Positions 1 through 8,279 of a stretch of 64,000 bases of DNA are shown in pieces. Below the pieces are notes generated by a model. It worked only from the letters and a program-made list of their open reading frames with translations, was not told the DNA's origin and searched no databases. Positions within the stretch are counted from its first letter, which is position 1. The number at the start of each line of letters is the position of its first letter. The position numbers and the translations under genes were made by a program. This DNA is from Actinomycetes bacterium. Its GTDB lineage: Bacteria; Actinomycetota; Acidimicrobiia; Acidimicrobiales; RAAP-2. The stretch covers positions 62,001-126,000 of the forward strand of contig JAJZDI010000005.1 in NCBI GenBank assembly GCA_021806045.1, in the 5' to 3' direction.

Positions 1-1536
1 CTGGGACCGGCCCCGGTCGAGGAGGTCGCCGACCACCGCACCCACGCCGCCGGCAGTGGTCGACACGTCAGTCGCCACGGTCGACACCACGGTCGACACC
101 ACGGTGCCGACCACCCCACCACCTGCCGGCGCCGTCGTGCCCCGGCCCGGTGGCGGTGACGGAGCTGGTGTCGGTGCCGGTGATGGCACTGGCGCCGGCG
201 ACGTCTTGGGAGCCGGTGCCGGCGTGGCCACGCTGGTGGGCACGGTCGTCGATCGGATGGCGACGAGTGATCCGGGCTGCCCGGCCGACGACGTCGAGTG
301 GTTCGTCGTGCCGCCGGCGGCCGCTGGCGTACCCGGCACCGTCGCATGCGGGGAGGGCGGCGGGGCAACGGTGGTCGGCGTGGTCGCCGGTGGCTGGGCA
401 GGAGCGGCTACCGGCGGTTGGCCGCTCCGCGTCGTATGGGGCTCCGGGGGTAGGGCGACGTGCAGCGCGCCTGTCTCGAGGACCGGTGCAGCGCCGCCGG
501 CGAGGGCCAGCCCAGCCACCAGCGCGGCGGATGCCGCCCGGGTGCGACGCCGGGGGCGCTCAGCGATCCTCGCGATGCCGCCGGCAGCGCCCGCGGCATC
601 GCCACCGGTGATGAGGGCGAGGGACGCTCCGGAGCGCTTCGCCCGGCGACGCTGGTACAGGTCGGCATCGGCGAGATCCAGAAGGTCGGTGATCCGGGCG
701 GCGGGATCGGACGTGGTCGCCATTCCCCAGCTGAAGGGTGGCGCACCGGCGGTCACCCGCTCGAGGAGCGCCGGGACGTCGGCTGCACTCGCTCCGGCCA
801 GCACGGCGACGAATTCGTCGCCGCCGATCCGGTACAGGGCGTCGCCAGCCCGGAGGTGTGAGGCGAACGAGCCGGCCAGCGCCACGAGCGCCCGATCGCC
901 GGCGGCGTGGCCTTCGCGGTCGTTGGTCTCCTTCAGCCCGTCCAGGTCGACCATCACCACGGCCAGCCGTTGGCCGAAGCGGCCCATCTGCGCCAGCGTC
1001 CGGGTGAGCTCCGTATGAAGTGCCCGGCGATTGCCGGCTCCGGTCAGAGGATCGACGAGGGCGGCCTGCTCGAGGCGGTCGAGGGCTTCGTCGGCGGCAT
1101 GATCGGCGATGACCCGCACCGAACGTTCGATGGCGATGTCATCTCGCGGGTCGGATCCGGCGTCGATCACCTCCGGCAGGAGCAGGAGGCGCTCCCGCAT
1201 GAGGCGCACTGACCCGTGCGCGTCCGACCAGCGTCGACCGGCCCGTTCGGCCACGCGGTGTGCCCAGACGTCCTCGCCGGTGTGCTGGCGGCCGCCGCCT
1301 CCTCCGCGCTGGAGCTCGACCAGCAGGCGAAGTGCGGCGATGACGCCGACGGCCTCGTCGTCGGGCCAGCTGTCATCGGTTCCCGACGGGATGTCGAGGT
1401 CCTCGGTTCCCGTGGCGCGACCGGCGAAGGCCTGGTCGGCGGCGCCCGACCCCAGGTGGTCGTCCCCACCGCGGCCAGCGAGCTGCCGCCACTGCTCGGC
1501 GATCTCGTGGTCTGTCGCTGCCCTCAGCGTGACCAT
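1..1536 (-). CDS. Diguanylate cyclase (GGDEF), membrane-anchored, 3' end outside window
   Basis: Makes c-di-GMP from GTP. Read on the minus strand from ATG at 1536; the stop lies beyond position 1, so the gene is partial. Residues 1-155 form a polar N-terminal region with no sensor domain I recognise. The GGDEF domain begins near residue 159 (DPLTGAGNRR) and has an intact GGDEF active-site motif near residue 240. Five residues before it is an RxxD (RAGD) inhibitory I-site, so product inhibition is likely. After the catalytic domain come a basic stretch, one hydrophobic segment (near position 500) and a long Pro/Thr/Ala/Val-rich tail up to the window edge. That order, with the cyclase N-terminal and cytoplasmic and the membrane anchor plus probable extracytoplasmic tail C-terminal, is unusual. 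Divergent from the exported repeat gene at 1754. Cyclase identity is secure; the role of the tail is unknown. Confidence 0.85.
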   Translation of the reverse strand, partial: MVTLRAATDHEIAEQWRQLAGRGGDDHLGSGAADQAFAGRATGTEDLDIPSGTDDSWPDDEAVGVIAALRLLVELQRGGGGGRQHTGEDVWAHRVAERAGRRWSDAHGSVRLMRERLLLLPEVIDAGSDPRDDIAIERSVRVIADHAADEALDRLEQAALVDPLTGAGNRRALHTELTRTLAQMGRFGQRLAVVMVDLDGLKETNDREGHAAGDRALVALAGSFASHLRAGDALYRIGGDEFVAVLAGASAADVPALLERVTAGAPPFSWGMATTSDPAARITDLLDLADADLYQRRRAKRSGASLALITGGDAAGAAGGIARIAERPRRRTRAASAALVAGLALAGGAAPVLETGALHVALPPEPHTTRSGQPPVAAPAQPPATTPTTVAPPPSPHATVPGTPAAAGGTTNHSTSSAGQPGSLVAIRSTTVPTSVATPAPAPKTSPAPVPSPAPTPAPSPPPGRGTTAPAGGGVVGTVVSTVVSTVATDVSTTAGGVGAVVGDLLDRGRSQ

Positions 1537-1710
1537 GGTCCAGATGCCTCCCCGGTTCCGTGCCGTCCCTACCCAGAAGGCGACCGGAACAGTCCCACCA
1601 ACACAATACGTAGTGGAGAACTCACATGGAGCGTCGACCTTGCGAAACGTCCGAAAATTGTGATTTGCGCCCGTAAGGTCCGTGCGGTCGGCCCGTTTCC
1701 CCTCCGTCAC

Positions 1711-1732
1711 CTGCCGGCAGCGAAGCCGGCAG
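1711..1732 (+). other. Hairpin in the leader of the repeat-protein gene
   Basis: Perfect 8-bp inverted repeat (CTGCCGGC / GCCGGCAG) with a 6-base loop, 21 bases before the ATG at 1754. It could be a leader RNA structure or a protein-binding palindrome. I could not fit it to a known riboswitch class. Confidence 0.35.
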
Positions 1733-1753
1733 TCCGCGAACGAAGGGGAATAC

Positions 1754-2686
1754 ATGTCAGCGATCAGTAGGACGGCGAAGATCGTCGGAAGTGCGGCAGG
1801 CGTGGCTGGCCTGGTCATCGTGGCCGGAGGGGCCCTCCCGGGCAGCGCATCACCTGCGCTCCCGATGCCGAAGCTTCCCAGCCTGCCCACCGGCACCCAG
1901 TGCGTGAGCACGCCGGCGCCGCCGGCCAACCCGCTGCCCGTCTCCGGTTCCGACCTGGGAACGGCGTCGGTCGCCGGTGGTGGCGGCTCCCTGAGCGTGT
2001 CGTCCACCAAGGGCGCCACCCTGTGCATGACGCCCCCCGCCGCACCTTCGGGTCTGCCCTCGGGTCTGCCCTCGGGTCTGCCCTCGGGTCTGCCCTCGGG
2101 TCTGCCGTCCGGTCTGCCGTCCGGTCTGCCCTCGGGTCTGCCCTCGGGTCTGCCCTCGGGTCTGCCCTCGGGTCTGCCCTCGGGTCTGCCCTCGGGTCTG
2201 CCCTCGGGTCTGCCCTCGGGTCTGCCCTCGGGTCTGCCCTCCGGTCTGCCGTCCGGTCTGCCCTCCGGTCTGCCGTCACTCCCCGGTTCGGGCTCCGGCG
2301 GCTCGGGCTCGGGGCTTCCCGGCCTGCCCTCCGGCACCCAGTGCGTGAGCACGCCGGCACCTCCGGCCAACCCGCTGCCCATCTCGGGCTCGGGCGGTGG
2401 CTCGGTGTCGATCGCCGGTGGTGGCGGCTCCCTGAACGTGTCGTCCTCCAAGGGCGCCACCCTGTGCGTGACGCCGCCGGCCGCCCCGTCGCTCCCTGGC
2501 TCGGGTTCGGGCTCGGGGCTTCCCGGTCTGCCCTCCGGCACCCAGTGCGTGAGCACGCCGGCTCCCCCGGCCAACCCGCTGCCCATCTCGGGCTCGGGCG
2601 GTGGTGCGGTGTCGATCGCCGGTGGTGGCGGTTCCCTGAACGTGTCGTCCTCCAAGGGCGCCACCCTCTGCATGACGCTGCCGTAG
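1754..2686 (+). CDS. Exported three-module repeat protein with SGLP linker
   Basis: 310 residues, function unknown. ATG at 1754 is chosen because a GAAGGGGA ribosome-binding site lies just upstream and a signal-like N-terminus follows (basic SRTAK, then a hydrophobic run to about residue 32 ending in Ala/Ser). The mature part has three copies of a ~50-residue module, each starting near TQCVSTPAPPANPLP and ending at KGATLC, so each has exactly two cysteines that could pair. Modules 1 and 2 are separated by 19 tandem SGLP tetrapeptides (2048-2275); modules 2 and 3 by a short Gly/Ser linker. Modules 2 and 3 are almost identical in DNA, suggesting recent duplication. It resembles a stalked surface or adhesin-like protein by architecture only. 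No cell-wall sorting signal is visible. Confidence 0.75.
   Translation: MSAISRTAKIVGSAAGVAGLVIVAGGALPGSASPALPMPKLPSLPTGTQCVSTPAPPANPLPVSGSDLGTASVAGGGGSLSVSSTKGATLCMTPPAAPSGLPSGLPSGLPSGLPSGLPSGLPSGLPSGLPSGLPSGLPSGLPSGLPSGLPSGLPSGLPSGLPSGLPSGLPSGLPSLPGSGSGGSGSGLPGLPSGTQCVSTPAPPANPLPISGSGGGSVSIAGGGGSLNVSSSKGATLCVTPPAAPSLPGSGSGSGLPGLPSGTQCVSTPAPPANPLPISGSGGGAVSIAGGGGSLNVSSSKGATLCMTLP
2048..2275 (+). repeat. 19 x 12-bp tandem repeat encoding SGLP
   Basis: Nineteen in-frame 12-bp units (tcgggtctgccc and variants with tcc/ccg codons) inside the exported repeat protein. The unit is a multiple of three, so copy-number change would keep the frame. Variants cluster near units 4-6 and at the 3' end; the central units are identical, as expected from slippage or unequal exchange. 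Confidence 0.95.
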
Positions 2687-3168
2687 TCCTCGTCATGCCA
2701 CCTCTGCCGGCACCACGCGAACCTGCCGTGTCGAACGGGGTTACCCCCGTGTCCCGCTCGACAGGTGCCGGCTCGTCGCCCACCTCCGGACTCCCGCTAC
2801 CCCTACCCACCAGCGCGAGTGGACCCGTCCGTACGGTCACGCCGTCCCTACCGGCGTTCGTACACGCTGACGAGCCCGCTTCGACAACCGGCGGGAGCTC
2901 CGGAGGGGGCGACTTTTTCCCCGGGGACGATGGTCATCGGCAACGAGCTTCGGCCACCGGGTTCGGGGCGGGCGCGCCTCCGGGGCACTGAGGCGCTCAA
3001 CCGCTGAACGGCCCACCGGCCGACTGATGTCAGGACTGCAGCCGACCCGCCCGGGTGGATCCCTCCGCCCGGGCGGCGGCGCGCCCGGCGTCTGCTCGGG
3101 ACTCGGCGTGGTGCCGCGATGGACCCCACGCCGCCCCAGGTCCCGCCGGGACCGTACTGCACCTCCGT
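2687..3168. other. Gene-free interval between repeat-protein gene and tRNA-Pro
   Basis: About 480 bases with no ORF I would defend on either strand. It contains a nested hairpin at 2729-2763, a likely terminator for the upstream gene. The rest is GC-rich and shows no clear promoter or repeat. Confidence 0.6.
2729..2763 (+). terminator. Nested hairpin, probable terminator of repeat-protein gene
   Basis: Outer arms TGTCGA/TCGACA enclose an inner ACGGGG/CCCCGT stem with loop TTAC, starting 43 bases after the stop codon at 2686. There is no T-tract, as is common for GC-rich actinobacterial terminators. Confidence 0.4.
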
Positions 3169-3246
3169 TGGTCGGGCTGCCCGGATTTGAACCGGGGACC
3201 TCTGCGTCCCGAACGCAGCGCGCTAACCAAACTGCGCCACAGCCCG
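3169..3246 (-). tRNA. tRNA-Pro (anticodon CGG)
   Basis: Read on the minus strand: 7-bp acceptor CGGGCTG/CAGCCCG, D arm with GGTTAGCGC, anticodon stem CTGCG/CGCAG around loop TTCGGGA (anticodon CGG), and T arm CCCGG-TTCAAAT-CCGGG. The discriminator is A and the 3' CCA is encoded. It decodes CCG, a common Pro codon at this GC content. It lies 36 bases downstream of the CBS/CorC gene on the same strand. Confidence 0.96.
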
Positions 3247-3282
3247 TATGGGGGGCGGATGACCGCTCCCTCGACCCTGATG

Positions 3283-4203
3283 CTAACCGACGGCGCCGCT
3301 CTCGTCGGTGGGTGGATCGTCCGCATCCCCCAGGGTGTCCGGTAGCTGGCTCCCGGTGCGTTCGAAGATCACCTTGGCCACGCGCCGCCGGTCCATCTCG
3401 GCGATCCGCAGGGTCCATCCGTCGATCTCCAACGACTCCCCCTCGGCGGGGATGTGGCCGAACCCGTCGAAGCAGAAGCCCCCGAGCGTCACGTACTCGC
3501 CGTCCGGCAGGTCGACGTCGAGGGCGTCCCGAACGTCGTCGACGTTCATCCTGGCGTCCACCAGCCATCGGCGGCCATCCACCCGGACGACGTCGGGTTC
3601 GTCGTCGGGGTCGAACTCGTCCGGCAGGGCACCGACGAGCGCCCCGAGGACGTCCTTCACGGTCAGGACCCCCTCGACACCGCCGTGCTCGTCGACCACC
3701 ACGGCGAAGGCCCGCCGTTGGCGACGCATCTCGGCGAGGACGTCGAGGACGTAGCGGGACTCCGGCACCAGGTAGGGCTGCCGCAGGCGACGCGAGATAG
3801 CGACGGGGTCGAGCTCGAAGCCAGCGGTGCGTCCGCCTCCCGCATCGCGGGCCTCGGCCGGCCCACCAGCGGCCCGGCGGTTGCCACCGCCGATCCGCCA
3901 CCCGGCCCGGAACAGGTCGTTGACGAACAGGACGCCCACCAGGTCGTCCAGGTGGTCGGCGTAGACGGGGAAGCACTGGTGCCCCGTCTCGCGCACGGCT
4001 CTCGTCACGTCGTCGGCCGAGACGGGGATGGCCAGGGCGACGACGTCCACCCGAGGCGTCATGACCTCGCGGACGGTCGTCTCGCGCAGGTCCCGGAGCG
4101 CCTCGGTGATGATCTGCTCCTGAGCGTCGCCCCCGGCGCGGATCTCGGTGCGACCGCGTGCGCCTTCGGGTGACGCGCCGGTCCGGTCACGCCTGCGGAA
4201 CAT
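3283..4203 (-). CDS. CBS-pair / CorC_HlyC domain protein
   Basis: 306 residues. Two CBS motifs (about residues 44-100, starting with VREVMTPRVDV, and 143-192) are followed by a CorC_HlyC domain (about 205-285). CBS pairs bind adenine nucleotides; the C-terminal domain occurs in Mg/Co efflux-associated proteins (CorC, CNNM-like). The DUF21 membrane domain found in many relatives is missing, so this is the soluble CorC-type architecture. A Gly/Arg/Ala-rich insert (about 101-130) separates the CBS repeats. The start is placed at ATG 4203 because it follows the stop of the receiver gene (4221); a longer frame reaches 4467 but would overlap that gene almost entirely. Same strand as the receiver gene, 17 bases downstream. 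Substrate unknown. Confidence 0.85.
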   Translation of the reverse strand: MFRRRDRTGASPEGARGRTEIRAGGDAQEQIITEALRDLRETTVREVMTPRVDVVALAIPVSADDVTRAVRETGHQCFPVYADHLDDLVGVLFVNDLFRAGWRIGGGNRRAAGGPAEARDAGGGRTAGFELDPVAISRRLRQPYLVPESRYVLDVLAEMRRQRRAFAVVVDEHGGVEGVLTVKDVLGALVGALPDEFDPDDEPDVVRVDGRRWLVDARMNVDDVRDALDVDLPDGEYVTLGGFCFDGFGHIPAEGESLEIDGWTLRIAEMDRRRVAKVIFERTGSQLPDTLGDADDPPTDESGAVG

Positions 4204-4220
4204 GCGGGCGCCCAGGTCGT

Positions 4221-4655
4221 TCAGGCGCCGACCGATGCCTGTCCGGCTCGCACCGACGTCGGTACGTAGGACTCGTCGAAGAACGTCCCGCCGTGGAGGA
4301 GCGTGGCGACCGCCCGACGGAGCCTGATCGGGTCGAGCGGTTTGACCACCCAGCCCTCGGCGCCGGATCGGCGTGCGAGGAACACATCGGGCCTGCGGTC
4401 GAGGAGCATCAGCACGGGGATGTGGGGGAGCTGGCCGTAGGACGCCTCGAGGCGGAGCTCCAGGCACACGGCCATGCCGCCCATGGAGCCCATCTGCAGA
4501 TCGACGACGAGCAGGTCGGGAGCCTCCTCGGCCACCATGGCCAGGGCTTCGGGGCCCGAGGTCGCCTCGATGACCTCGACCCCCGGGCCTGCCGCGACCG
4601 CTGCGACCTCCGCCCGGACCGATGGTGCGTCACTTGCCACGATGATGGTGGGCAC
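4221..4655 (-). CDS. Stand-alone response-regulator receiver domain protein
   Basis: 144 residues, one receiver domain and no output domain. The phosphoacceptor is Asp52 in LLVVDLQMGSMGG, the acidic pocket residue is Asp9 and the conserved lysine is Lys105 in VVKPLDP. The usual Thr/Ser at the end of beta-4 is replaced in VLMLLDRR, so signalling kinetics may differ. No histidine kinase is adjacent. It lies between the ArsA-like ATPase genes and the CorC-like gene, all on the minus strand, but a 50-base gap separates it from the ATPase gene. Single-domain receivers usually act by protein-protein contact; the partner is unknown. Confidence 0.8.
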   Translation of the reverse strand: MPTIIVASDAPSVRAEVAAVAAGPGVEVIEATSGPEALAMVAEEAPDLLVVDLQMGSMGGMAVCLELRLEASYGQLPHIPVLMLLDRRPDVFLARRSGAEGWVVKPLDPIRLRRAVATLLHGGTFFDESYVPTSVRAGQASVGA

Positions 4656-4705
4656 GGACGCAGGTTAGCCGTTCGGCGGGGGCCCTTGGCTCGGCCCCGG
4701 TCGGG

Positions 4706-5797
4706 TCACGACCCGAAGAGGACGGCCGCCACCTCCTCCAGCCCGGCCAGATCGTGGACGTCCGAGCTGAGCATGGGTACGCGCACGACGGGTGCCGGGT
4801 CCACCTGGCGGACGAGGGCGGCGATGGTGTCCTCCTCCCGGTCGGCCGCTGCCGAGACGGCGCGCAGGTTGGCCACCATGAGGCCGAAGTCGGCGCCAGC
4901 GGCACCGGGCGGCGCGTCGGGCACGCCGGCCAGCACGCCGGGGGTGGCGAACCGGGGGAGGACCCGGTTCACCACCAGGGCGGCCGTCGACATCTCCGAC
5001 TCCTGGAGCTTGGCCGCGAAGTGCACAGCCTCGTCGACGGAGTCGGGCCTGGGCGCCGCCACCAGGACGAACGCGGTCGACGGCTGGGCGAGGAGGTCGC
5101 GCACGTGCTGGGCCCTCACCCGGAACCCCTCCTCCATGCCCTCGAAGAGCTGGAAGAAGACCACGGCGTCCTTCACGATCTCTGCTCCGGCAACCTTGGC
5201 GATCGTGCGCAGCAGCGCCTGGGCGGCGACGCCCATGACCCGGAGCGAGGCCCGGGTCGGCATCATCAGGACCTGGAACAGCCGGTTGGAGAGGAAGTGG
5301 GTGAGGCGCCTCGGGGCGTCGAGGAAGTCGAGGGCGTTGCGTGACGGCGGGGTGTCCACCACCACCAGGTCGAACTCGTCGCTCGTCACCAGCTCGTGGA
5401 GCTTCTCCATCGCCATGTACTCGTGGGTCCCCGACAGCGAGGTGCTGAGGCTCCGGTAGATGCGGTTGGCCAGGATGCCCTCCGCCTGTTCGGGTGAGTC
5501 GGCCTCCCGGTGGACCAGGTCGTCGAAGGTGCGCTTGGGGTCGAGCATCAGGGCGGCCAGGCGCCCGGGCCACGGCCCGTCGATGTCGGTGGGCGTGTTC
5601 GGGAGGGTGTCCACACCCAGCGAGTTGGCCAGCCGGCGGGCGGGGTCGATGGTGACGACGCACGCCTGCCGCCCGGCGCGTGCCGCCTCGAGGGCGAGGA
5701 CGGCCGCGGTCGTGGTCTTGCCGACGCCACCGGAGCCACAGCAGACGATGACGTGGCGCTCGGCGACGAGCTCCGACAGCCCGGCAGCCGGCGTCAC
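4706..5797 (-). CDS. ArsA/GET3-family ATPase, second of pair
   Basis: 363 residues. P-loop GSGGVGKTT at about 21-29 with the deviant Walker A lysine typical of the SIMIBI ArsA/Get3 class, then VTIDPARRL and VVVDTPPSRNALDFLDAPRRL motifs. It has no arsenical-binding cysteine cluster, so arsenic efflux is unlikely. The GTG at 5797 overlaps the stop of the upstream ATPase by four bases (GTGA), indicating coupled translation. Paired ArsA-like ATPases next to whiB occur in other actinobacteria (from memory, Rv3679-Rv3680 beside whiB4 in M. tuberculosis, where redox roles have been proposed). The two paralogues probably form one complex. Confidence 0.88.
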   Translation of the reverse strand: MTPAAGLSELVAERHVIVCCGSGGVGKTTTAAVLALEAARAGRQACVVTIDPARRLANSLGVDTLPNTPTDIDGPWPGRLAALMLDPKRTFDDLVHREADSPEQAEGILANRIYRSLSTSLSGTHEYMAMEKLHELVTSDEFDLVVVDTPPSRNALDFLDAPRRLTHFLSNRLFQVLMMPTRASLRVMGVAAQALLRTIAKVAGAEIVKDAVVFFQLFEGMEEGFRVRAQHVRDLLAQPSTAFVLVAAPRPDSVDEAVHFAAKLQESEMSTAALVVNRVLPRFATPGVLAGVPDAPPGAAGADFGLMVANLRAVSAAADREEDTIAALVRQVDPAPVVRVPMLSSDVHDLAGLEEVAAVLFGS

Positions 5798-6813
5798 GGC
5801 GCGACCGGTTCGTGTTGGGGGATGGCGGCGATGCCCCGGGCCAGGGATGTGGCCAGGGCCTCGAGCTCGGCTGGGCCGATGGTGGCGCTGAACACGAACG
5901 GCGCCCGGAGCTGGGGCAGGGGGAGCTCGGTGGCGAGCCGGGCCGCCTGCTCGGCCTGGAGCGACACCCGCCCGTGCCGGAAGGCCCAGGCGGCGTCGAG
6001 GGCGGCCTCCGTCGTGGCGTCGACGGCGACCCCGGCCCGCGCCGCTGCGCCGGCCGCTCGCAGGCCCACCTGGCCGGGTGGCTCGTCGATCCCGTTCACG
6101 ATGATGGGCCCGAGGGCCACCCCCACCTCGTCCTCCAGCCGGTAGGCGGCCTCGACGGCTTCGTTGACGGGCATCTCCTCCGGCAGGGTGACGAGGACGA
6201 CCTGGCAGCGGGACGGGTCGGTGAGGAGCTCCACCACGTCGGCTGCCTGGGCGCGGACGGGGCCGCCCCGGGCGGCGGCCAGCAGGCCGCTCGCCGAGGT
6301 GAGGAAGGTCATGGCGTGCCCGGTGGCGGGAGCGTCGACGATGATCAGGTCGGCCACCCGCTCCCGTTCGAGCTGTTTGATCTTCCCGAGGACGAGGATG
6401 TCGCGGATCCCCGGGATGGCGCCGGCCACGACGTCGATGATCCCGGAGGAGACGAGGCGCTTGGAGATGCGCTTCATGCCGTGATCGGCCAGGTACTCCA
6501 GCAGGGCGTCGTCGGGGGTGATCATGCGGGCGTGGACCGTGCCCGGCGGGACGGCGCCCGCGGGCGGGTCCGCGCCGTCCTCGACGACGGTGGCGCCGGC
6601 GGCGCTCAGGATGGTGGCGTCGTAAGCGAGGGCGGTGGCATGCCCGAACGCGGCGGAGACGCCGGTCCGGCCCTCGAGCTCGACGACCAGCACCGACAGG
6701 CCGGCGTCCGCGGCCATGCGGGCCAGGGCCGCGGCCATCGTGGTCTTGCCCACGCCCCCCTTGCCGGCGACCACGAGAACGCGACTCTGTGCGCAGAAGG
6801 ACCGGACGTCCAT
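5794..6813 (-). CDS. ArsA/GET3-family ATPase, first of pair
   Basis: 339 residues, ATG at 6813. P-loop GKGGVGKTT at about 17-25, a switch region in VELEGRTGVSAAFG, and LIIVDAPATGHAMTFL matching the ArsA family. As in its partner there are no paired metal-binding cysteines. It is first in a two-gene minus-strand operon, overlapping the next gene by four bases, and is divergent from whiB across 232 bases. A longer frame extends to 6978, but ATG 6813 starts directly before the conserved beta-1/P-loop unit. Confidence 0.88.
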   Translation of the reverse strand: MDVRSFCAQSRVLVVAGKGGVGKTTMAAALARMAADAGLSVLVVELEGRTGVSAAFGHATALAYDATILSAAGATVVEDGADPPAGAVPPGTVHARMITPDDALLEYLADHGMKRISKRLVSSGIIDVVAGAIPGIRDILVLGKIKQLERERVADLIIVDAPATGHAMTFLTSASGLLAAARGGPVRAQAADVVELLTDPSRCQVVLVTLPEEMPVNEAVEAAYRLEDEVGVALGPIIVNGIDEPPGQVGLRAAGAAARAGVAVDATTEAALDAAWAFRHGRVSLQAEQAARLATELPLPQLRAPFVFSATIGPAELEALATSLARGIAAIPQHEPVAP

Positions 6814-6971
6814 GACGACCGGAGCGTAGCGCCACGATCCCGTCCTCCAGCGGGCAGCGACGTGGACTCCCCTGGCCGGGAGGCACGCCGCCGGCGGCAC
6901 AACGGGCGCCCATGGGCCGCCCTGGACGTCCGCGGTCGGCCGTGCTGCGGAAGAATTCCTGGTCACGACCC

Positions 6972-7001
6972 TTGTCACCTGCCGATCCCGCCGTGTACCT
7001 T
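6972..7001 (+). promoter_or_regulatory. Candidate promoter for whiB
   Basis: TTGTCA (6972-6977), 18-base spacer, TACCTT (6996-7001). The -35 matches sigma70 consensus in 5 of 6 positions, the -10 only in 3. It would start transcription about 40 bases before the whiB ATG. Judged by eye only. Confidence 0.4.
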
Positions 7002-7045
7002 CGGGGCCGGAGGAGTGTCGTGGGCACGAAGGGGGCGCAGTTCAC

Positions 7046-7303
7046 ATGACGCAGGCGGTCGAGAGTTGGCAGGTTCGCGCGTCGTGTCGCGGGCCCCAGG
7101 CGGACATGTTCTTCCCGCCGGCGCATCCGGAGCGCAAAGAGGAGCGTGCCCGCAGAGAGTCCCAGGCGAAGCAGATCTGCCGCACCTGTCCCGTGTGCAC
7201 CGACTGCCTCGAGTACGCCATCCGCATCCGTGAGCCTCACGGGATCTGGGGCGGCCTGAACGAGGCGGAGCGCAAGCAGCTGGCGGACCGTCGGGCCGGC
7301 TGA
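7046..7303 (+). CDS. WhiB-family [4Fe-4S] transcriptional regulator
   Basis: 85 residues. Cluster ligands Cys14, Cys45, Cys48 and Cys54 (an extra Cys51 sits between) match C-x(n)-C-x2-C-x5-C, followed by the G(I/V)WGG turn (GIWGGL, about 67-72) and a basic C-terminal tail. WhiB proteins bind sigma factor region 4 through the cluster and respond to redox state or NO; they are restricted to Actinobacteria and their phages. Its position divergent from the ArsA-like pair resembles whiB4 in mycobacteria, but sequence alone does not settle the subfamily. ATG 7046 has GAAGGGGG upstream. Confidence 0.95.
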   Translation: MTQAVESWQVRASCRGPQADMFFPPAHPERKEERARRESQAKQICRTCPVCTDCLEYAIRIREPHGIWGGLNEAERKQLADRRAG

Positions 7304-7340
7304 CCTGGGCCGGGACCGCACACCCGGCACGACGGGCTCC

Positions 7341-8276
7341 TCAGGGCTGACGGAGGCCGAGCGCCTGGTCAGCCTGGCGGACGCCGGGTGAGGAACAGAC
7401 GGCCGCCGGGCGTTGTCCCGTGGCTGTGCAGATCCCTGCGCTGAGCTGGTTCGCCGCCGCGATGATCGCTTCCGTGGTGATCGCTGTCGGGTCGGTGAGC
7501 TGCCCGGCGATCGACGTCATGGGAGCGGAGCCGAGAACGGCCGGGCTGAATTGGGAGGTGGCCAGCGCCTCGATGCCGGCCACGTCCACCAGGGGAAGGG
7601 TGCCGGGCGGCATGCCGTCGGCGGCGGCCTGGCTGGCTCGGTCGAGTGCGGGTCGGTCCCGCGCCGGCACGGTGCCGAGGGACTGGAACGCCCCGTCGGG
7701 TCCCCGGACGTTCGAGAACTGCTCGGTGGCCGAAAGGACGACGTACGGGCTGGTGTAGGTCGCTCCGACGAAGGAGAAGGAGTGGACGGCGGGGAAGGCC
7801 GCGTTCGACGAGGACGCGACGGCCGACAGCCGCGTGAATTGGCCGAACCGGGCCAGGGCGACGACGAGGGGCCACCGCTCGGCGGCGCAGAACGCGCAGT
7901 ACTCGGCACCCACGTAGATGACCTCGGGCTTGCCCCGATCCGTGATGGTGGACGGCGGTGACAACACGGTCGGCGCCGTCCACGACGCGTTCGCCGGTCC
8001 GTTGCCCACGGCGTCGAACACGGCGGCAGGGACGCCCGACACCTGGGCCACCACCACCGCCGGTGCCGTGGCCTGGTGGACGGCGTTCCGGGCCGGTGGC
8101 CGGGCGGTGATGGCCACGATGACGAGGACGATGACCCCCAGCACGATGGCGATGGTCGCCCCCAGGGCGAACCGGGCGGTGCGGGTCAGTGCGATGGGCT
8201 GCGGGGTCCGCCGCTCCTCCAGCTCGCCGTCGGCCGGTCGGACGTCGTCACCGGGTTGGTCGTCCCCTCCGGCCAC
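7341..8276 (-). CDS. Membrane-anchored DUF929-like thiol-disulfide protein (1)
   Basis: 311 residues. An acidic cytoplasmic N-terminus and one membrane helix (about 36-57) are followed by an extracytoplasmic domain with a thioredoxin-like CxxC at Cys127-Cys130 (GAEYCAFCAAERW). Two further cysteines near the C-terminus (GICTATG, AVCSSPG) could form a structural disulfide. The DUF929 assignment is from the motif and layout. GTG at 8276 begins three bases after the stop of the VKOR gene, so the two are co-transcribed. Probable role: oxidising or isomerising exported proteins with VKOR as partner. Confidence 0.78.
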   Translation of the reverse strand: MAGGDDQPGDDVRPADGELEERRTPQPIALTRTARFALGATIAIVLGVIVLVIVAITARPPARNAVHQATAPAVVVAQVSGVPAAVFDAVGNGPANASWTAPTVLSPPSTITDRGKPEVIYVGAEYCAFCAAERWPLVVALARFGQFTRLSAVASSSNAAFPAVHSFSFVGATYTSPYVVLSATEQFSNVRGPDGAFQSLGTVPARDRPALDRASQAAADGMPPGTLPLVDVAGIEALATSQFSPAVLGSAPMTSIAGQLTDPTAITTEAIIAAANQLSAGICTATGQRPAAVCSSPGVRQADQALGLRQP

Positions 8277-8279
8277 GGC

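Noticed and set aside
1590-1753. Cyclic-dinucleotide riboswitch in the leader of the exported repeat gene
   Set aside because: Tempting because of the nearby GGDEF gene, but I could only find one 8-bp hairpin and no conserved riboswitch core.
1815-2991. Long repeat-rich ORFs on both strands over the SGLP array (GSAL-type and RADP-type repeats)
   Set aside because: They are out-of-frame readings of the same 12-bp repeat. Only the 1754 frame has a ribosome-binding site, a signal peptide and matching cysteine modules.
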